DNA from: Anagrus nilaparvatae
Lineage: Eukaryota > Arthropoda > Insecta > Hymenoptera > Mymaridae
Assembly (NCBI GenBank): GCA_022575985.1
Contig: JAKSXM010000007.1
Location: 55,024,501-55,088,500 of the forward strand
Length of the DNA stretch: 64,000 nt
Direction: 5' to 3'
Part shown: one piece after another, positions 35,693 to 47,282 of the stretch
Position numbering within the stretch: the first letter of the stretch is position 1
Layout of the letters: each line of letters opens with the position of its first letter
The notes under the pieces: generated by a model
The model's database searches: none
Seen by the model: only the letters and a program-made list of their open reading frames with translations
Told to the model about the DNA's origin: nothing
Position numbers and translations under genes: made by a program

Positions 35693-38137
35693 TCCTTTGC
35701 AGTAGAGCGTGCGAGAATAACAACATATTATATAGTTGTTATATCCTTAAAAAAATGTAGAAAGTAACTCACACTTTTTTTAACAAATATTTTATATAAG
35801 AAATAATATAAAGACAATTTTATTGTGTGTATATAAACAAAAATATTTCATTTTTTTGCTTTTTTGTTGTTTGTTGTTGTCTTTTTTTATGGATAAATAT
35901 ATACTCCAAATATAAATCTTTTTTTATTTATTTTTATTTTTTTTTTTAGGATTTATACGGTTGTATGTGACTTATTTACACTTTATAAATATTACATAAT
36001 ATTTATTACGTACAAATATATAAAAAATTTTAAAAAAAAGCTTGAATTAGCGTTTTATGATAAAGATTTTATTAACTATATTTATTACAGCCATTAAAAA
36101 TATTTAAAAAAAAGAGTGATAATATTCATGTAACAAAAAGTTTTATTAAAAATCGATTTTGGCAAACTTTTTAAAAAAAAAATATGAATATTAAATTGAT
36201 TGTTAATAGAGTATCTATTATATATTTTTTAATTATTAGCCAGTAAAAATTTTTATTAACTGTAATTATATATGAAATTTTTTTAAAAAAAAAAGTAGGT
36301 TATGTAACTTTAGCACGTTATAATTATGTGTCAATTTTAGAAAAATAGAGACTTAAATATTTTTTTACTTATTCTCTGTATTTTTTTTACTTCATAAGTA
36401 GACAAACATACACTTAAGACGTAGTTAGTACGATTCAAAGGGATTATATTATTAACACTTGTTGATGTATAATACAAGTGTTTTTTTTCTTTTTTTTTAC
36501 ATAAGTACATAAAGCTTTAGTGCATATTGGATTCATTTTTTACAAAAGAAATATGCTTACAAATATTGTATTGTTATAAGGTGAAGAAAATAAGTTAAAA
36601 ATTTATATTAGTTAAAAAACTTTTTTGTAAACTGATATAATGTAAAATTACTGTAAGAATCTTACATTATTAATAATTTTAGTTGACCTAATTGTGAGGA
36701 GCTTCATTGACTACTCATGAGAATCTTTTTTTATTGTGCAAGTAGTCTTGAAGAATAAAAGTTGGTTTCAAAGAGAAAACTGAAATTTTGAATAAAAATT
36801 ATTTTTTTAGTTTTTTGATTAAAATAATTTAGGTAAATAGAAACTGTTTAGAGACCAGCTTATATTGATTCTATGAGAATCTTTTAATTTTATTTTTGCT
36901 TCAGTTAATCAATATTATTTACACTCGAACTTTGCAACGAAAGTAAAATTCAACTATCCTAAAACAATAAATTCTTCTTGTGGTAAGTTAAGTTTCACAA
37001 ATTTGCTAAAACCACAATTTTAAATTTTATTCAACTGATTATTTGCATTATAATTTTCGCTATTACATAAAATTATTATTTAAACTCAATACATTTTTTA
37101 TTTAACAAAAAAAATTTTTTTAGACTCTCATACCCTTCAATTCATTTGTTTACTAAATTAATCATATACTACAATCATGATGTAGTTTGAGGGGACTGAA
37201 TTCGATAACCGGGTTTAGGAAAACTTTACTGAAAATTTTTTGTGGCCCTGAATCCGGGACCAAAGTGTTTAGAAAATAGGAGAACATCCTCAAGTCAGCA
37301 AAAACTACCCCTCTTTAGGGTTTTTTAGTTTTGGAACTAATGATCAAATAAATGTCATATTTTAAGAGTAATTAACAAAATATTCGGTTAATCTGATTAT
37401 TATGTGTCAAAAGAGTCTCAGAAATTCCGTTCCAAATCTGCCCAAATTCCAGAAACTTGTTGCTTTCATACTATTTCTTTTTTTACCAGAGTTAGAATGA
37501 GCAAAAAAAATACTCAAATTTTCTGAAATAAACCTTAATCTTTAAATCCATAGTATTTTTATATTGTAAATTTAAGATATAAAACTAAAAAATCGATATG
37601 GTATCATATTTTCGGCTGTAGAACCCAGTCCGATAAATATTACAAAATGATCAGAATTTAACAATAACACTTAAAAAAGTTAAATTCGGAATATCCCATA
37701 TATACATAAAATGAATAAAACAATAAAATGATAGTGCAAGGATTATTTCCCTCTCGATTTCCCTTTAGATTATATAAAATTGTAACGAATTATAGAAAAC
37801 TATTATAGAAACAAAAGAATTATTTTAAGTAAAATGATCTGAATACGTGTTATATTGAAGCAGCTGTGCCAGAAAACGGAAGCATTCTACTATATATATA
37901 AAATCCGCATCGAGCTAAAAGGTATTTTATGGAAATGAATCTCGATATACGATATAAAACCGCACACGAAACTTTTATACTAAAGAAATACTAGTTACAT
38001 TCAATTTCTTTATTTTATTTTTATACTTTTCTTGCAATAATTATTATTGTCCTTTTTTTCTTTTTATTTTTATCACATTAATTTTATACTTTACATTATA
38101 TATCGATACTAAAACTAATTAAAAACGTACTTTATAT
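35693..38137. other. AT-rich spacer
   Basis: No gene recognised. 37188-37330 holds a decayed family A remnant (TCAGCAAAAACTACCCC, GGGACC words). Confidence 0.5.
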
Positions 38138-40430
38138 ATGGGTCAATATTTGTGAACTGTATATGACTTTGCATGGGTGGGTCTCGAAATGTACTCCAAA
38201 GTATGTTTGGTCGAAAGTATATATAAAAAAAATAATTTTCCCCAATTTTTAGCTTTTTAGATCCAATCCTCTATTTTTTACAGCGATTTTTGTTTTTTTC
38301 AATTTTTTGAAATTTTTAATTTTTGAGAAATTTATGTTCATTAATTTTTCTCGCAAACGCGCACTTTACAATAAAATTTTTTTTCTTTATACTACCCCAT
38401 AGGAAATTTCCCGTAGAATTCGATTCTGGGGTCCAAATTTTTTTTTTGAACTGCGCATGCGCGAGAAAATCAACTTTCTTGCTTTGCCTTTTCTAGCTTA
38501 TATGCCTCAGCTGCAGACAGCTCAATTTTCATCCTGTTGGTCTCAAATTGTAGGTTTTTTCATATACTTTCAGCATATGAAATCATTTTTTTGGGTAAAT
38601 TTATTTTAAAAGCACTAAAATTGAAAAATAGCGATTTTTAAAAAATCATTTTTCACAAATTTTGAATTTTCCGCCAAGTCACGTGACCAAATGAAAATCT
38701 GACTGAAAATTCGGATTTAGCGGAAAATTTTACATAAGGACACCAATTTTCGTCTTATTTCATTAAATAGTTTCTAAGATATCCCATTTTAAAGATAAAG
38801 ATTAAAATTGACTTTTTTTAAAAAACCCTAAAAATGGGACTCTGACTTGAATTATCATATCTGTTAAACAAATAATTATAAAAAGACGAGTAAAAATTTT
38901 TTGGAAACTAAGGGCTTGTAAAAAATTTTTGAGGCCTATAGAACTCGTTTCTTTTAAAAATTAGAATTTTGGCAGCAATTTCAAAATTGGTCATTTTTGG
39001 GTAGGAATAGGGATTTGGTTTATTGGCTATCGGCATGAGAGATTTAGCGACAAATAATTGCAGTGTACGGTAACTGAATGGTGACACTTATACCAAAAAA
39101 ATGAGACCAATTGGAAGTATTTTGGTTAACTTGCAAGTTTGCAGCTTTGTAATAAAGATTACAAAAAAATCCTATTTGATAACATTGTGGTATTTTGTAG
39201 TTATTTAGTATTTTGCTATTTCTTTTATTTCTATAGCGTTACGGAAACATCCAAAACTTTTCCAAAAAGGGGGTTTTTTGTAAAATTTCTCGAGGAATCC
39301 GAAAATTTCGTCAAAATTTTCATTAGGTAACTAGAAAATTCGGAAAATTGAAAATAAGATAGAATAGCTACAAAATACAACAATGTTATAAAATAGGATT
39401 TTTTTTCATAATCTTTAATACAAAGCTGCAACCTCGCCAGCTAACCAAAATACTTCCAATTGGTCTTATTTTTTCGGTATACATATCAACATTTATTTAC
39501 CGTACACCACATTTATTTGTTGTTAATTCTCTCATGGCGATAGTCAATAAACCAAATCCCTATTCTTACCCAAAAATGACCAATTTTTAAATTGCTGCCA
39601 AAATTCTAATTTTTAAAAGAAACGAGTTCTATAGGTCTCAAAAATTTTTTACAAGCCCTTAGTTTCCAAAAAATTTTTACTCGTCTTTTTATAATTATTT
39701 GTTTAACAGATATGATAATTCAAGTCAGAGTCCCATTTTTAGGGTTTTTTAAAAAAAGTCAATTTTAATCTTTATCTTTAAAATGGGATATCTTAGAAAC
39801 TATTTAATGAAATAAGACGAAAATTGGTGTCCTTATGTAAAATTTTCCGCTAAATCCGAATTTTCAGTCAGATTTTTATTTGGTCACGTGACTTGGCGGA
39901 AAATTCAAAATTTGTGAAAAATGATTTTTTAAAAATCGCTATTTTTCAATTTTAGTGCTTTTAAAATAAATTTACCCAAAAAAATGATTTCATATGCTGA
40001 AAGTATATGAAAAAACCTACAATTTGAGACCAACAGGATGAAAATTGAGCTGTCTGCAGCTGAGGCATATAAGCTAGAAAAGGCAAAGCAAGAAAGTTGA
40101 TTTTCTCGCGCATGCGCAGTTCAAAAAAAAATTTGGACCCCAGAATCGAATTCTAAGGGAAATTTCCTATGGGGTACTTTAAGGAAAAAAAATTTTATTG
40201 TAAAGTGCGCGTTTGCGAGAAAAATTAATGAACATAAATTTCTCAAAAATTAAAAATTTCAAAAAATTGAAAAAAACAAAAATCGCTGTAAAAAATAGAG
40301 GATTGGATCTAAAAAGCTAAAAATTGGAGAAAATTATTTTTTTTATATATACTTTCCACCAAACATACTTTGGAGTATATTCTGAGACTCGAAAATCCAA
40401 ACTGTATACACTTCACAAATATTGACCCAT
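38138..40430. mobile_element. Foldback family F-related, 2.3 kb, about 1.05-kb arms
   Basis: Ends ATGGGTCAATATTTGTGAA and complement; arms about 38138-39200 and 39370-40430 are highly similar, with a central unique part of about 150 bp. Outer blocks: ACTCCAAAGTATGTTTGG, CGCGCATGCGCAGTTC, GGTCACGTGACTTGGCGGA. Inner blocks carry the family F module (TGACCAATTTTTAAATTGCTGCC). The flanks give no clear TSD. Opposed open frames at the centre share a MQLCNKDY-like start only because of the symmetry. Confidence 0.8.
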
Positions 40431-41641
40431 ATGCGAGTATCGATTATTAATTCATTTGATAATGCATATTTTATATTATATTACTTATATGAAGAAGATT
40501 CCTATGAAATTATTAATGGCATATAAAGTTATAAAAAACTTTTTTTATCATTATTATTATCATTATTATTTACGATAAAATAAAAAAATAAAAAACTAAA
40601 CCTTTTCACAAAATGTTTCGATGCACAATTTTTAGTTCATGTATAATATAAGAGAATTCAAGGCACCGTGAGAACAATAACAAATGAAGCACAAGATGAT
40701 TCATTTTTTTATTCTAGTATTTTCTTTGTGTTTCTTAGTCCACTATCATAGCTATTGTTTTTATAAATATACAAAAAAGTGCATATGATGAATTCTAAAA
40801 AAAATAGCAATTTAACATGTAAAACTTCGAATTTGTTGCGAGCCAGAAAAATAAGAAATGGACCTAATTGCATGTTAATTTCTATCCGAGGTAATTTGGA
40901 CTATTCTTTATAACCAAAGAAAAGGTGAGAAAATATGTACTTTTTGGTCACTCAAAAAATGGATATTTTGGTTTTTAATACTACTTTAAAGGAGTTAATA
41001 CATTTTGTTAAATGTTAAATGGTGATTTTTTATAAAAATAAATAAATTTATAGTAAATTATTATAGAAGCTAAAGATCTATACTTTCTAGAGATATCTTG
41101 CAATTGACTGGTTAATAAATCAGTTTGTTGAATTCTTTGAAGGTACAAATGCTATTAAACTTACAATACTAGAAAACTGTTCCTCTAAATTTTCGTATCA
41201 TAAATACTAATAACAAGTAAATAAACTAAATTATTACTTATTAAGCTCTGATTTCACATTTTCATCGCATTTTATTATAGGGTAGCAATTTTTTAAGTGT
41301 TTTATTGAAAAACGTAAAAAATTCTACCAAGTTATTGGCTCGACGGTCCCTCAAGCAATGACAAAATATTCATAATAGGTAAAAATCAATTTTATCTAAA
41401 CATAATAAAAAATCTAAAAATGTTATTTTTTTTGTAAACTATCATATCTTAAAATTCATGAACAAAATTTTTTGTATTCCAGAAAAGTGATTTTTGAGAA
41501 AAAAAAATTACAATAACTTATTTTTCAGATTTAATTCAAAGAAAAAAAATTAGGTATTGCCCAAAAAAAAAAGAATATCTTCACTTTAGGGTCCCATAAG
41601 AAACAATGCTATTTTCACATGCTTGATAATAATACTGAGGA
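40431..41641. other. AT-rich spacer
   Basis: No gene; hairpin-family copy at 40853-40910. Confidence 0.5.
40853..40910. repeat. Dispersed hairpin family H, copy 4 (diverged)
   Basis: AAGAAATGGACCTAATTGCATG...GGTAATTTGGACTATTCTTT; same outer stem words and spacing as copy 2, preceded by GCGAGCCAGAAAA, which recalls the GGCTCGCGATTTAGAAAA before copy 1. Confidence 0.4.
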
Positions 41642-41783
41642 TACTTCAGTCAAAATACGGGTTTTGTTGTAGAGTTTCCAGCCTAATGGAAACTCATCAG
41701 ATTTGGTCTACTATAGGTTTCTTTGGGATCGCTAATCACAAAAATCTGGGTCTTTTTATGAGGAATTGGAACTTCACTCTTAA

Positions 41784-42531
41784 GGTGGCAGGTCGTACCC
41801 GAGGGGAAAAAAGGTGTCTTTTTCTGGATAGGTTTTCGGGTAGAAATAATTGAGATAATTTTTTGAAAATTGGCACTTTATTGGATTATAAAATGTAAAC
41901 ATTTTTTAAAAAATTTTTAAAATTTTTTTCCGAAATGGCGCCGAGTACAGGTGCTCAAAGTGAGGCCTCACTTTTCATTGTGTACACGATAACTCAAAAA
42001 ATAATTAAGATATCTTCCTAATTTTTTGGCTACACTTTAAAAATACAATTATCTTCTGGATAGATGGATTCAAATTTTGGAAAATGGAAAATTGTGAAAA
42101 TTATTTATGTAATTTTTTTCAAGAAAAAAAAATTGGGAAATTTTTTGGAAAAATCATTCTATCAATCCAGAAGATAATTGTATGTTCAAAGTGTAGCCAA
42201 AAAATTAGAAAAGATATCTTAATTATTTTTTGAGTTATCGTGTACACAAATCGAAAAACGTTGTTTCGAGAAAAACGCGTTTAAAGTTTAGAGGTAATAT
42301 TATAATACTGTATATAATATATAATATATAATATATAATATATAATATATAATATATACTTAATACTGTATCTTACGCCTTTCGCGGTGTCTCGCTGAAT
42401 CTTCTATAACTTCCTTATTATTCAAGATGTCATTATAAAAATTTTTTTCAATTTTCTTAAGATGTTTTCGAGCCCAAAAAAACCAAAAACAAAAAATCGA
42501 ATTTTTTTTCCCTCGGGTACGACCTGCCACC
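41784..42531. mobile_element. TTAA-flanked TIR element nested in family A
   Basis: A 748-bp element with perfect ends GGTGGCAGGTCGTACCCGAG / complement (about 22 bp), bounded by TTAA at 41780-41783 and 42532-42535. Removing it with one TTAA restores the family A phrase CTTCACTCTTAAATCAGCAAAAACTAC. Inside, 41978-42060 and 42170-42250 form a second inverted pair (GTGTACACGATAACTCAAAA). TTAA is the piggyBac target, so a piggyBac-type non-autonomous element is likely. No transposase. Confidence 0.85.
42306..42358. repeat. (ATATAAT)n microsatellite
   Basis: Seven-base units repeated about seven times, inside the TTAA element. Confidence 0.85.
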
Positions 42532-43095
42532 TTAAATCAGCAAAAACTACTCCCCAAATGGAGTATTTTGGCTACATTTTCTCTGGCTCTCATCAGATTC
42601 GATTTAATATGGTTTTTTGGGAGGTTGATTACGAGTATTGAAGTATTTTTTATGAAAAAATGGAGCTTCGCCCTTAGATTAGTAAAATTAGCGAAGCTAG
42701 CAAAAATACCCCTTGAAGCACAAATGTTTAATAGAAAATAACCGAGATCAGATATTCGAGATCAGTGATCCAAAAAAACCCTAGTAGAAATCAAAATCAA
42801 AACAAATCTGATAAGATTCAGTGCAAATGTAGTGAAAAACCCTTCTTATAGGAGTAGTTTTAACTAATTTAAGGATAAAATATTAATTTAACCTAAAAAT
42901 ATCACAAAAATTCTTGATCAATGACCCAAAAAACCCCCAGGTGCCAAATCTGGGCACTCAAAGTGCGAAAATATAAAACATACTTCATTTTAAGGGTAAT
43001 TTCAGCTAATTTAAGGGTGAAGCCTCAATTCCTCGTAGAAAACACCCCGATTTTCGTGATCAGCGACGAAAATAACCAATGAAGTAGGAGTGATT

Positions 43096-43680
43096 AAATG
43101 AGCTATAATTTTGGGAATCTTCTTTTTTCTGGTAAATTGCAACTAATTTTAGCCAGTAATCGAATATCCAAGTACAGGTACTAACATTAGAATATTTGCT
43201 ACCTTCTAACTACTTTGAATTTTACGCTACATTTTTGTAGACTGTTTACGATACGTATAGCCACATGATAGTCAGTCTAAAAAAACAGAAAATTTAATTT
43301 AGGCAGGTACACCTTTAATTGCAAAATTTTAAAAAGTGCATTTTATTCAGAATTCGACGTATAGAGTCTACAAAGTACATTTTTTTCGTTAAACACTAAA
43401 GAAATAAATAGTAAGATTTTTTTTATAGTATATGCACATTTTAATAATTTGACGATTTAATGATTTCTACACTATTATTAATGAAACAATTAAAAAAAAA
43501 AAAAAAAATCTTAAAAAAAAAGAAGAAGTAAAATTATAAATAAAAATAATACAAAGAGTTATGATAAAAACTATAAATTTGAAAATCTCAAAGGTTTTAA
43601 ACTCATTTATATAAAGTCTCTTTGTTTCATACGTTTAGAAAAGAAATATACCGCAAGTCGCATATTCCAGTTTCCTGCCT
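43096..43680. other. AT-rich spacer
   Basis: Nothing recognised beyond A-runs near 43490-43525. 43087-43108 (GGAGTGATTAAATGAGCTA) repeats words found at 18656-18675. Confidence 0.45.
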
Positions 43681-43689
43681 TAGGCAGGT

Positions 43690-44987
43690 TCTACAATAGC
43701 CACATACACCAATATATCATAGAAGTATAGTTGAAATAGAGCAATATATGTATATGTATGGATAGACATATTTGTGTATGGCCAACCTTCAGATAACTGC
43801 GCCCTCTATTTTTCTACATTAATTTTTGTAGACTTTTTACCTGCTGGTAAAACAGATTTATAAATTAGGTTGGCCATACACAAATATGTCTATCCATACA
43901 TATTAGAGTGGAACTATTTTTGGACTTTGTGGAAAAACTTTGCTCCCCGGGTTTTTTTGTGAAGTTTTAGTCATAAAAAGTTCCCAGTTCCAAGGATTTT
44001 GCTTTAGCCTTACAAAAACACGTGCCTGTAACCACATCAATTTTTCCATTTAAATAACATGGGAATTTTGAGTTTTTAGCTATACAAATTTTCACAAAAG
44101 CCAAAAAGCGTTTTAAAATGCTAATTTTTACTGGAAAATATACTTTTATATGTTGTAAAGACATACAAACCGCCCTGAATTCATTCCAAAGGGAATTTTG
44201 GGGCTAGAAACGCAAATTTACCGAGTCCCAATTTCAGGGTTTTCAAAAAAAGTCAATTTTTATCATTATCTTTGAAAAACGATATCTTAAAAACTATTTA
44301 AAGAAAAGAGACGAGTAAACAATTTTTGGAAACTTGAAGCTTGCAGAAAACTTTTAAGGCCTATAAAACTCAATTTTGTCAAAAATTACAATTTTGGCAG
44401 CAATTTAAACAAATTTAAAAATTGGGCCTTTCGGGTCATAAATTACCAATAGGTTAATTGACTATAGCGGTGAGAGAATCAGTGATAAAAATACACGGTT
44501 TACGTCGTTTGAAAGGTAACACTTATACCAAAAAAAGTGAACTAACCAGAAGTGTTTTGGTGAATTTTTGTGGTTGTAGCTTTTTATCGAAAATTACCGA
44601 AAAACCCTGTTTTATAAGATTGAGTAAACATGTAAATTTGCGTTTCTAGCCTCAAAATTCCCTTTGCAATGAATGCAGGGCGGTTTGTATGTCTTTACAA
44701 CATATAAAAGTATGTTTTCCAGTAAAAATTAGCATTTTAAAACGCTTTTTGGCATTTGTGAAAATTTGATTAGCTAAAAACTCAAAATTCCCATGTTATT
44801 TAAATGGGAAAATTGATGTGGTTACAGGCACGTGTTTTTGTAAGGCTAAAGCAAAATCCTTGGAACTGGGAACTTTTTATGACTAAAACTTCACAAAAAA
44901 ACCCGGGGAGCAAAGTTTTTACAAAAAGTCGAAAAATAGGTCCACTCTAATACATATACATATATTGGTGTATGTGGCTATTGTAGA
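43690..44987. mobile_element. TIR element X, copy 1, interrupted
   Basis: Starts TCTACAATAGCCACATACAC and ends with its complement at 44987; its unique middle (43800-43865) is in the opposite orientation to that of X2 at 45252-45463. Split at 43903/43904 by a foldback of family F. Confidence 0.75.
43904..44949. mobile_element. Foldback family F, copy 4 (TSD ATACATAT)
   Basis: A 1046-bp element with ends TAGAGTGGAACTATTTTTGG / complement, flanked by 8-bp repeats ATACATAT (43896-43903, 44950-44957). Without it, X1 reads like X2 (GTCTATCCATACATA...). Arms hold GGAGCAAAGTTTTT, AAATCCTTGGAACTGGGAA, CCCATTTAAATAACATGGGA and the family F module. End TAGAG fits the hAT end consensus YARNG, and the 8-bp TSD agrees. 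Confidence 0.85.
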
Positions 44988-45012
44988 AAGCGCCTTAGAA
45001 TCTTCTCTTATA

Positions 45013-45198
45013 AAGGCTCACACACAAAGTCATGGGCACGAGCAAAAAGCAGACGAGCGCGAGCAAAAGTAGAATATAGTGGGAGTTAGAATGGATGGGC
45101 TAATGAGGAGAAATTAAAAATATTAATCCCACTTTGTTCAATATTGCTCGTGCTCGTATGCTTTTTTGCTCGTGCCCATGAGTTTGTGTGCGAGCCTT
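45013..45198. repeat. Central palindrome of the inverted duplication
   Basis: Inverted ends AAGGCTCACACACAAAGTCATG and complement, then GGGCACGAGCAAAAAGCA / complement, around a unique centre of about 60 bp. The CACGAGC-rich arms stand out from the AT background. Confidence 0.75.
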
Positions 45199-45251
45199 AA
45201 GGATCTGAAATTTCAAACGACTTTATATTATATATATATACTTAGGCGCTT

Positions 45252-45463
45252 TCTACAATAGCCACATACACCAATATATGTATAGGTATGGATAGACATA
45301 TTTGTGTATGGCCAACCTAATTTATAAATCTGTTTTACCAGCAGGTAAAAAGTCTACAAAAATTAATGTAGAAAAATAGAGGGCGCAGTTATCTGAAGGT
45401 TGGCCATACACAAATATGTCTATCCATACATACACATATATTGGTGTATGTGGCTATTGTAGA
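45252..45463. mobile_element. TIR element X, copy 2, uninterrupted
   Basis: 212 bp; TIRs of about 70 bp around a unique middle containing TTTACCAGCAGGTAAA and GGGCGCAGTTATCTGAA. Serves as the empty-site reference for the insertion in X1. Confidence 0.8.
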
Positions 45464-45472
45464 ACCTGCCTT

Positions 45473-46557
45473 ACTCATACACTTATATGACAGAATCATG
45501 AAATATTCTTGTAAATGTATATTCATTCAACTTATTATTAAGTAGTATAAAAAATACAAGAGAAACTTTAATAAAGTTTGCTTATTTTATTTTTTTTATT
45601 TTTTTTCTTGCTTTTTAAAAATATAAAAAATTTATTTAAGTAAAAATATGAAAAATAATTTTTATATTTATAAGAGCTTATTTATATTTTAGGTCATTTC
45701 GTTTTAACTTAATTATTAAAAAATAAATGCTTTACTTTAAGTTTAGAACAATTTAATTTTTTAAGAGATTGCTTTAAATTTTAGTTTTTTTTTAAAAGTT
45801 AAATCTTTTAGTGTTCATTTTTCAAAAAATATTTAATTTAAAAAAAGTTTTGTAAAATCTATGTGTGTGAGCCTTTATAATCTTAAAAATCTATGGCTTT
45901 TATCAAATATCAAATATCAAAACTTTTGCACCCTGAATACCTATTAATTATCTTAATACAATTATTAATTATCTTTTATTTTTTTTTTTAATTTCAGCAG
46001 CTATAAAATTAGGGTGTCATTCGCGGATTTTGCGTATAAAACTACCATTAATAAATTATACATAATATAGGTTGATCTTATCCTTTCTATGCCCTTCTTA
46101 TCTCTTAATTATTTTTACTCTCCTCTTTGTCACATACCGTTTCCAAGATACAATCTTCGAGAAAAGTTCTAATATTAGTTTTTTTTTTTAATTTTGTTAT
46201 TTTTTTTATTTTCATAGGCATATTTAAAAAAACGTAAATCAAAAATGGTATAGAGTATTAAAATGAGCTTAAATTGCTTAAAATTGCAGAAATAAATATA
46301 AAACAACTTAATTTTGAAGGTGCTACTTAGAAAGTAAAATAGTAAAATCATTAATAGTACCCAGGTAGCCTAATCTTAGCTATATAAGAGTACTACATGC
46401 ATAAATTTCTAGGTGATTGTTTGGAGAGAAAAAATTTAGTCTAAAAATCGCTAAAAATAAAATTTTTAAATTTTAATACCAAAATAGTGTTTGGGTATTT
46501 GTTGAACTACAGGATAATCTTATAAAAAATTTCCTACTGAGATTTTTTTCGGAAAAA
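45473..46557. other. AT-rich spacer
   Basis: No gene recognised. Confidence 0.5.
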
Positions 46558-46571
46558 ATGTTATTATTTGT

Positions 46572-47268
46572 AAGGAAGAAATTTTTATACATTCGATAGT
46601 AAATTAATATTATTTGCAATTTTAACGACTTTTTTCGAATGAAGATTTTATATACTTTTAATCAACATTATACTGCTTTTAACTATTTACATATGAAATA
46701 CAATGTATTTTCATACTATGTAGGAGCAGTTTTAATAATTTTTTAAAAATATTAGATCTTTTTGTAAATAATTTTTATAAACTTTTTTTAAGCTAATTAA
46801 AGCTTAAAGAAGCCGTTATATTAAAGAAGTCGTTAAAATTGCAAATAATATTAATTTACTATCGAATGTATAAAAATTTCTTCCTTATCATAGGCACTTG
46901 ACTATATAGTTGCCATTCTTGAAGGATAAAAGTGTGTTTGATTGTCTCAGGTGGTGTCCGTCTCCATGGCGCAAGTGGCTAGCGCGTATGTGGCTAATAC
47001 ATAAGGTTGGAGGTTCGTACCCTCCTGGGGACAAAATGATGGACATTTTTTTTCTTCAAGAATTTGCTTCTTTAAGCTTTAATTAGCTTAAAAAAAGTTT
47101 ATAAAAATTATTTACAAAAAGATCTAATATTTTTATAAAATTATTAAAACTGCTCCTACATAGTATGAAAATACATTGTATTTCATATGTAAATAGTTAA
47201 AAGCTGTATAATGTTGATTAAAAGTATATAAAATCTTCATTCGAAAAAAGTCGTTAAAATTGCAAATA
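46572..47268. mobile_element. Foldback carrying a tRNA-like gene, 14-bp flanking repeats
   Basis: A 697-bp unit between 14-bp direct repeats ATGTTATTATTTGT (46558-46571 and 47269-47282). It has two overlapping inverted pairs: 46571-46629 with 46829-46887 (perfect, about 59 bp), and about 46622-46812 with about 47061-47263 (near-perfect, about 190 bp). The loop of the second pair holds the tRNA-like sequence at 46960-47032. The direct repeats have the length expected of LINE-style integration rather than of cut-and-paste transposons, though they are AT-rich. Confidence 0.7.
46960..47032 (+). tRNA. tRNA-like gene or pseudogene, anticodon CTA by geometry
   Basis: A 73-nt complete cloverleaf. 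The acceptor stem GTCTCCA/TGGGGAC is 7 of 7 paired (one G-T). D stem GCGC/GCGC has loop AAGTGGCTA with the GG pair. Anticodon stem TATGT/ACATA has the 7-nt loop GGCTAAT. The variable loop is AGGTT, and the T stem GGAGG/CCTCC is 5 of 5 paired with loop TTCGTAC. A T-run 47044-47052 follows and could end Pol III transcription. Oddities: base 33 is G instead of the near-universal T, and base 58 is T instead of A, which also breaks the B box (GGTTCGTACC). By position the anticodon is CTA (reads UAG), but CTAATA recalls the loop of tRNA-Ile(AAT) shifted by one or two bases. Most likely a tRNA-derived pseudogene with an intact fold; a working suppressor tRNA is not supported. Confidence 0.6.
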
Positions 47269-47282
47269 ATGTTATTATTTGT

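Larger units (their letters stand above)
41642..43095. mobile_element. TIR family A, copy 4, split by a TTAA element
   Basis: Left end TACTTCAGTCAAAATACGGG at 41642, then the terminal block GGTTTCTTTGGGATCGCTAATCACAAAAATC and CTTCACTCTTAA. After the 748-bp insert it resumes with ATCAGCAAAAACTACTCCCC and two or three diverged tandem units, down to GATCAGCGACGAAAATA near 43070. The right TIR has decayed away. Confidence 0.75.
43681..45472. repeat. Large inverted duplication (X1 - centre - X2)
   Basis: Left arm TAGGCAGGT-X1-AAGCGCCTTAG and right arm CTTAGGCGCTT-X2-ACCTGCCTTA are inverted copies of each other, flanks included, around a palindromic centre (45013-45198). After subtracting the 1054-bp insertion in X1, the structure is about 740 bp. 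The X sub-element (X2, 45252-45463, 212 bp) itself has long TIRs (TCTACAATAGCCACATACAC...) ending in GGATAGACATATTTGTGTAT, GGCCAACC. Confidence 0.8.

Noticed and set aside
35425..35760. 111-codon open frame
   Set aside because: It overlies the right arm of a foldback element and has no domain.
38136..40432. TSD for the 2.3-kb foldback
   Set aside because: Flanks (TTTAT / GCGAG) do not match beyond AT at the TIR edge.
46993..46996. Functional amber-suppressor tRNA from the CTA anticodon
   Set aside because: Base 33 is not T and base 58 is not A; the B box is broken, so the sequence is more likely a pseudogene.
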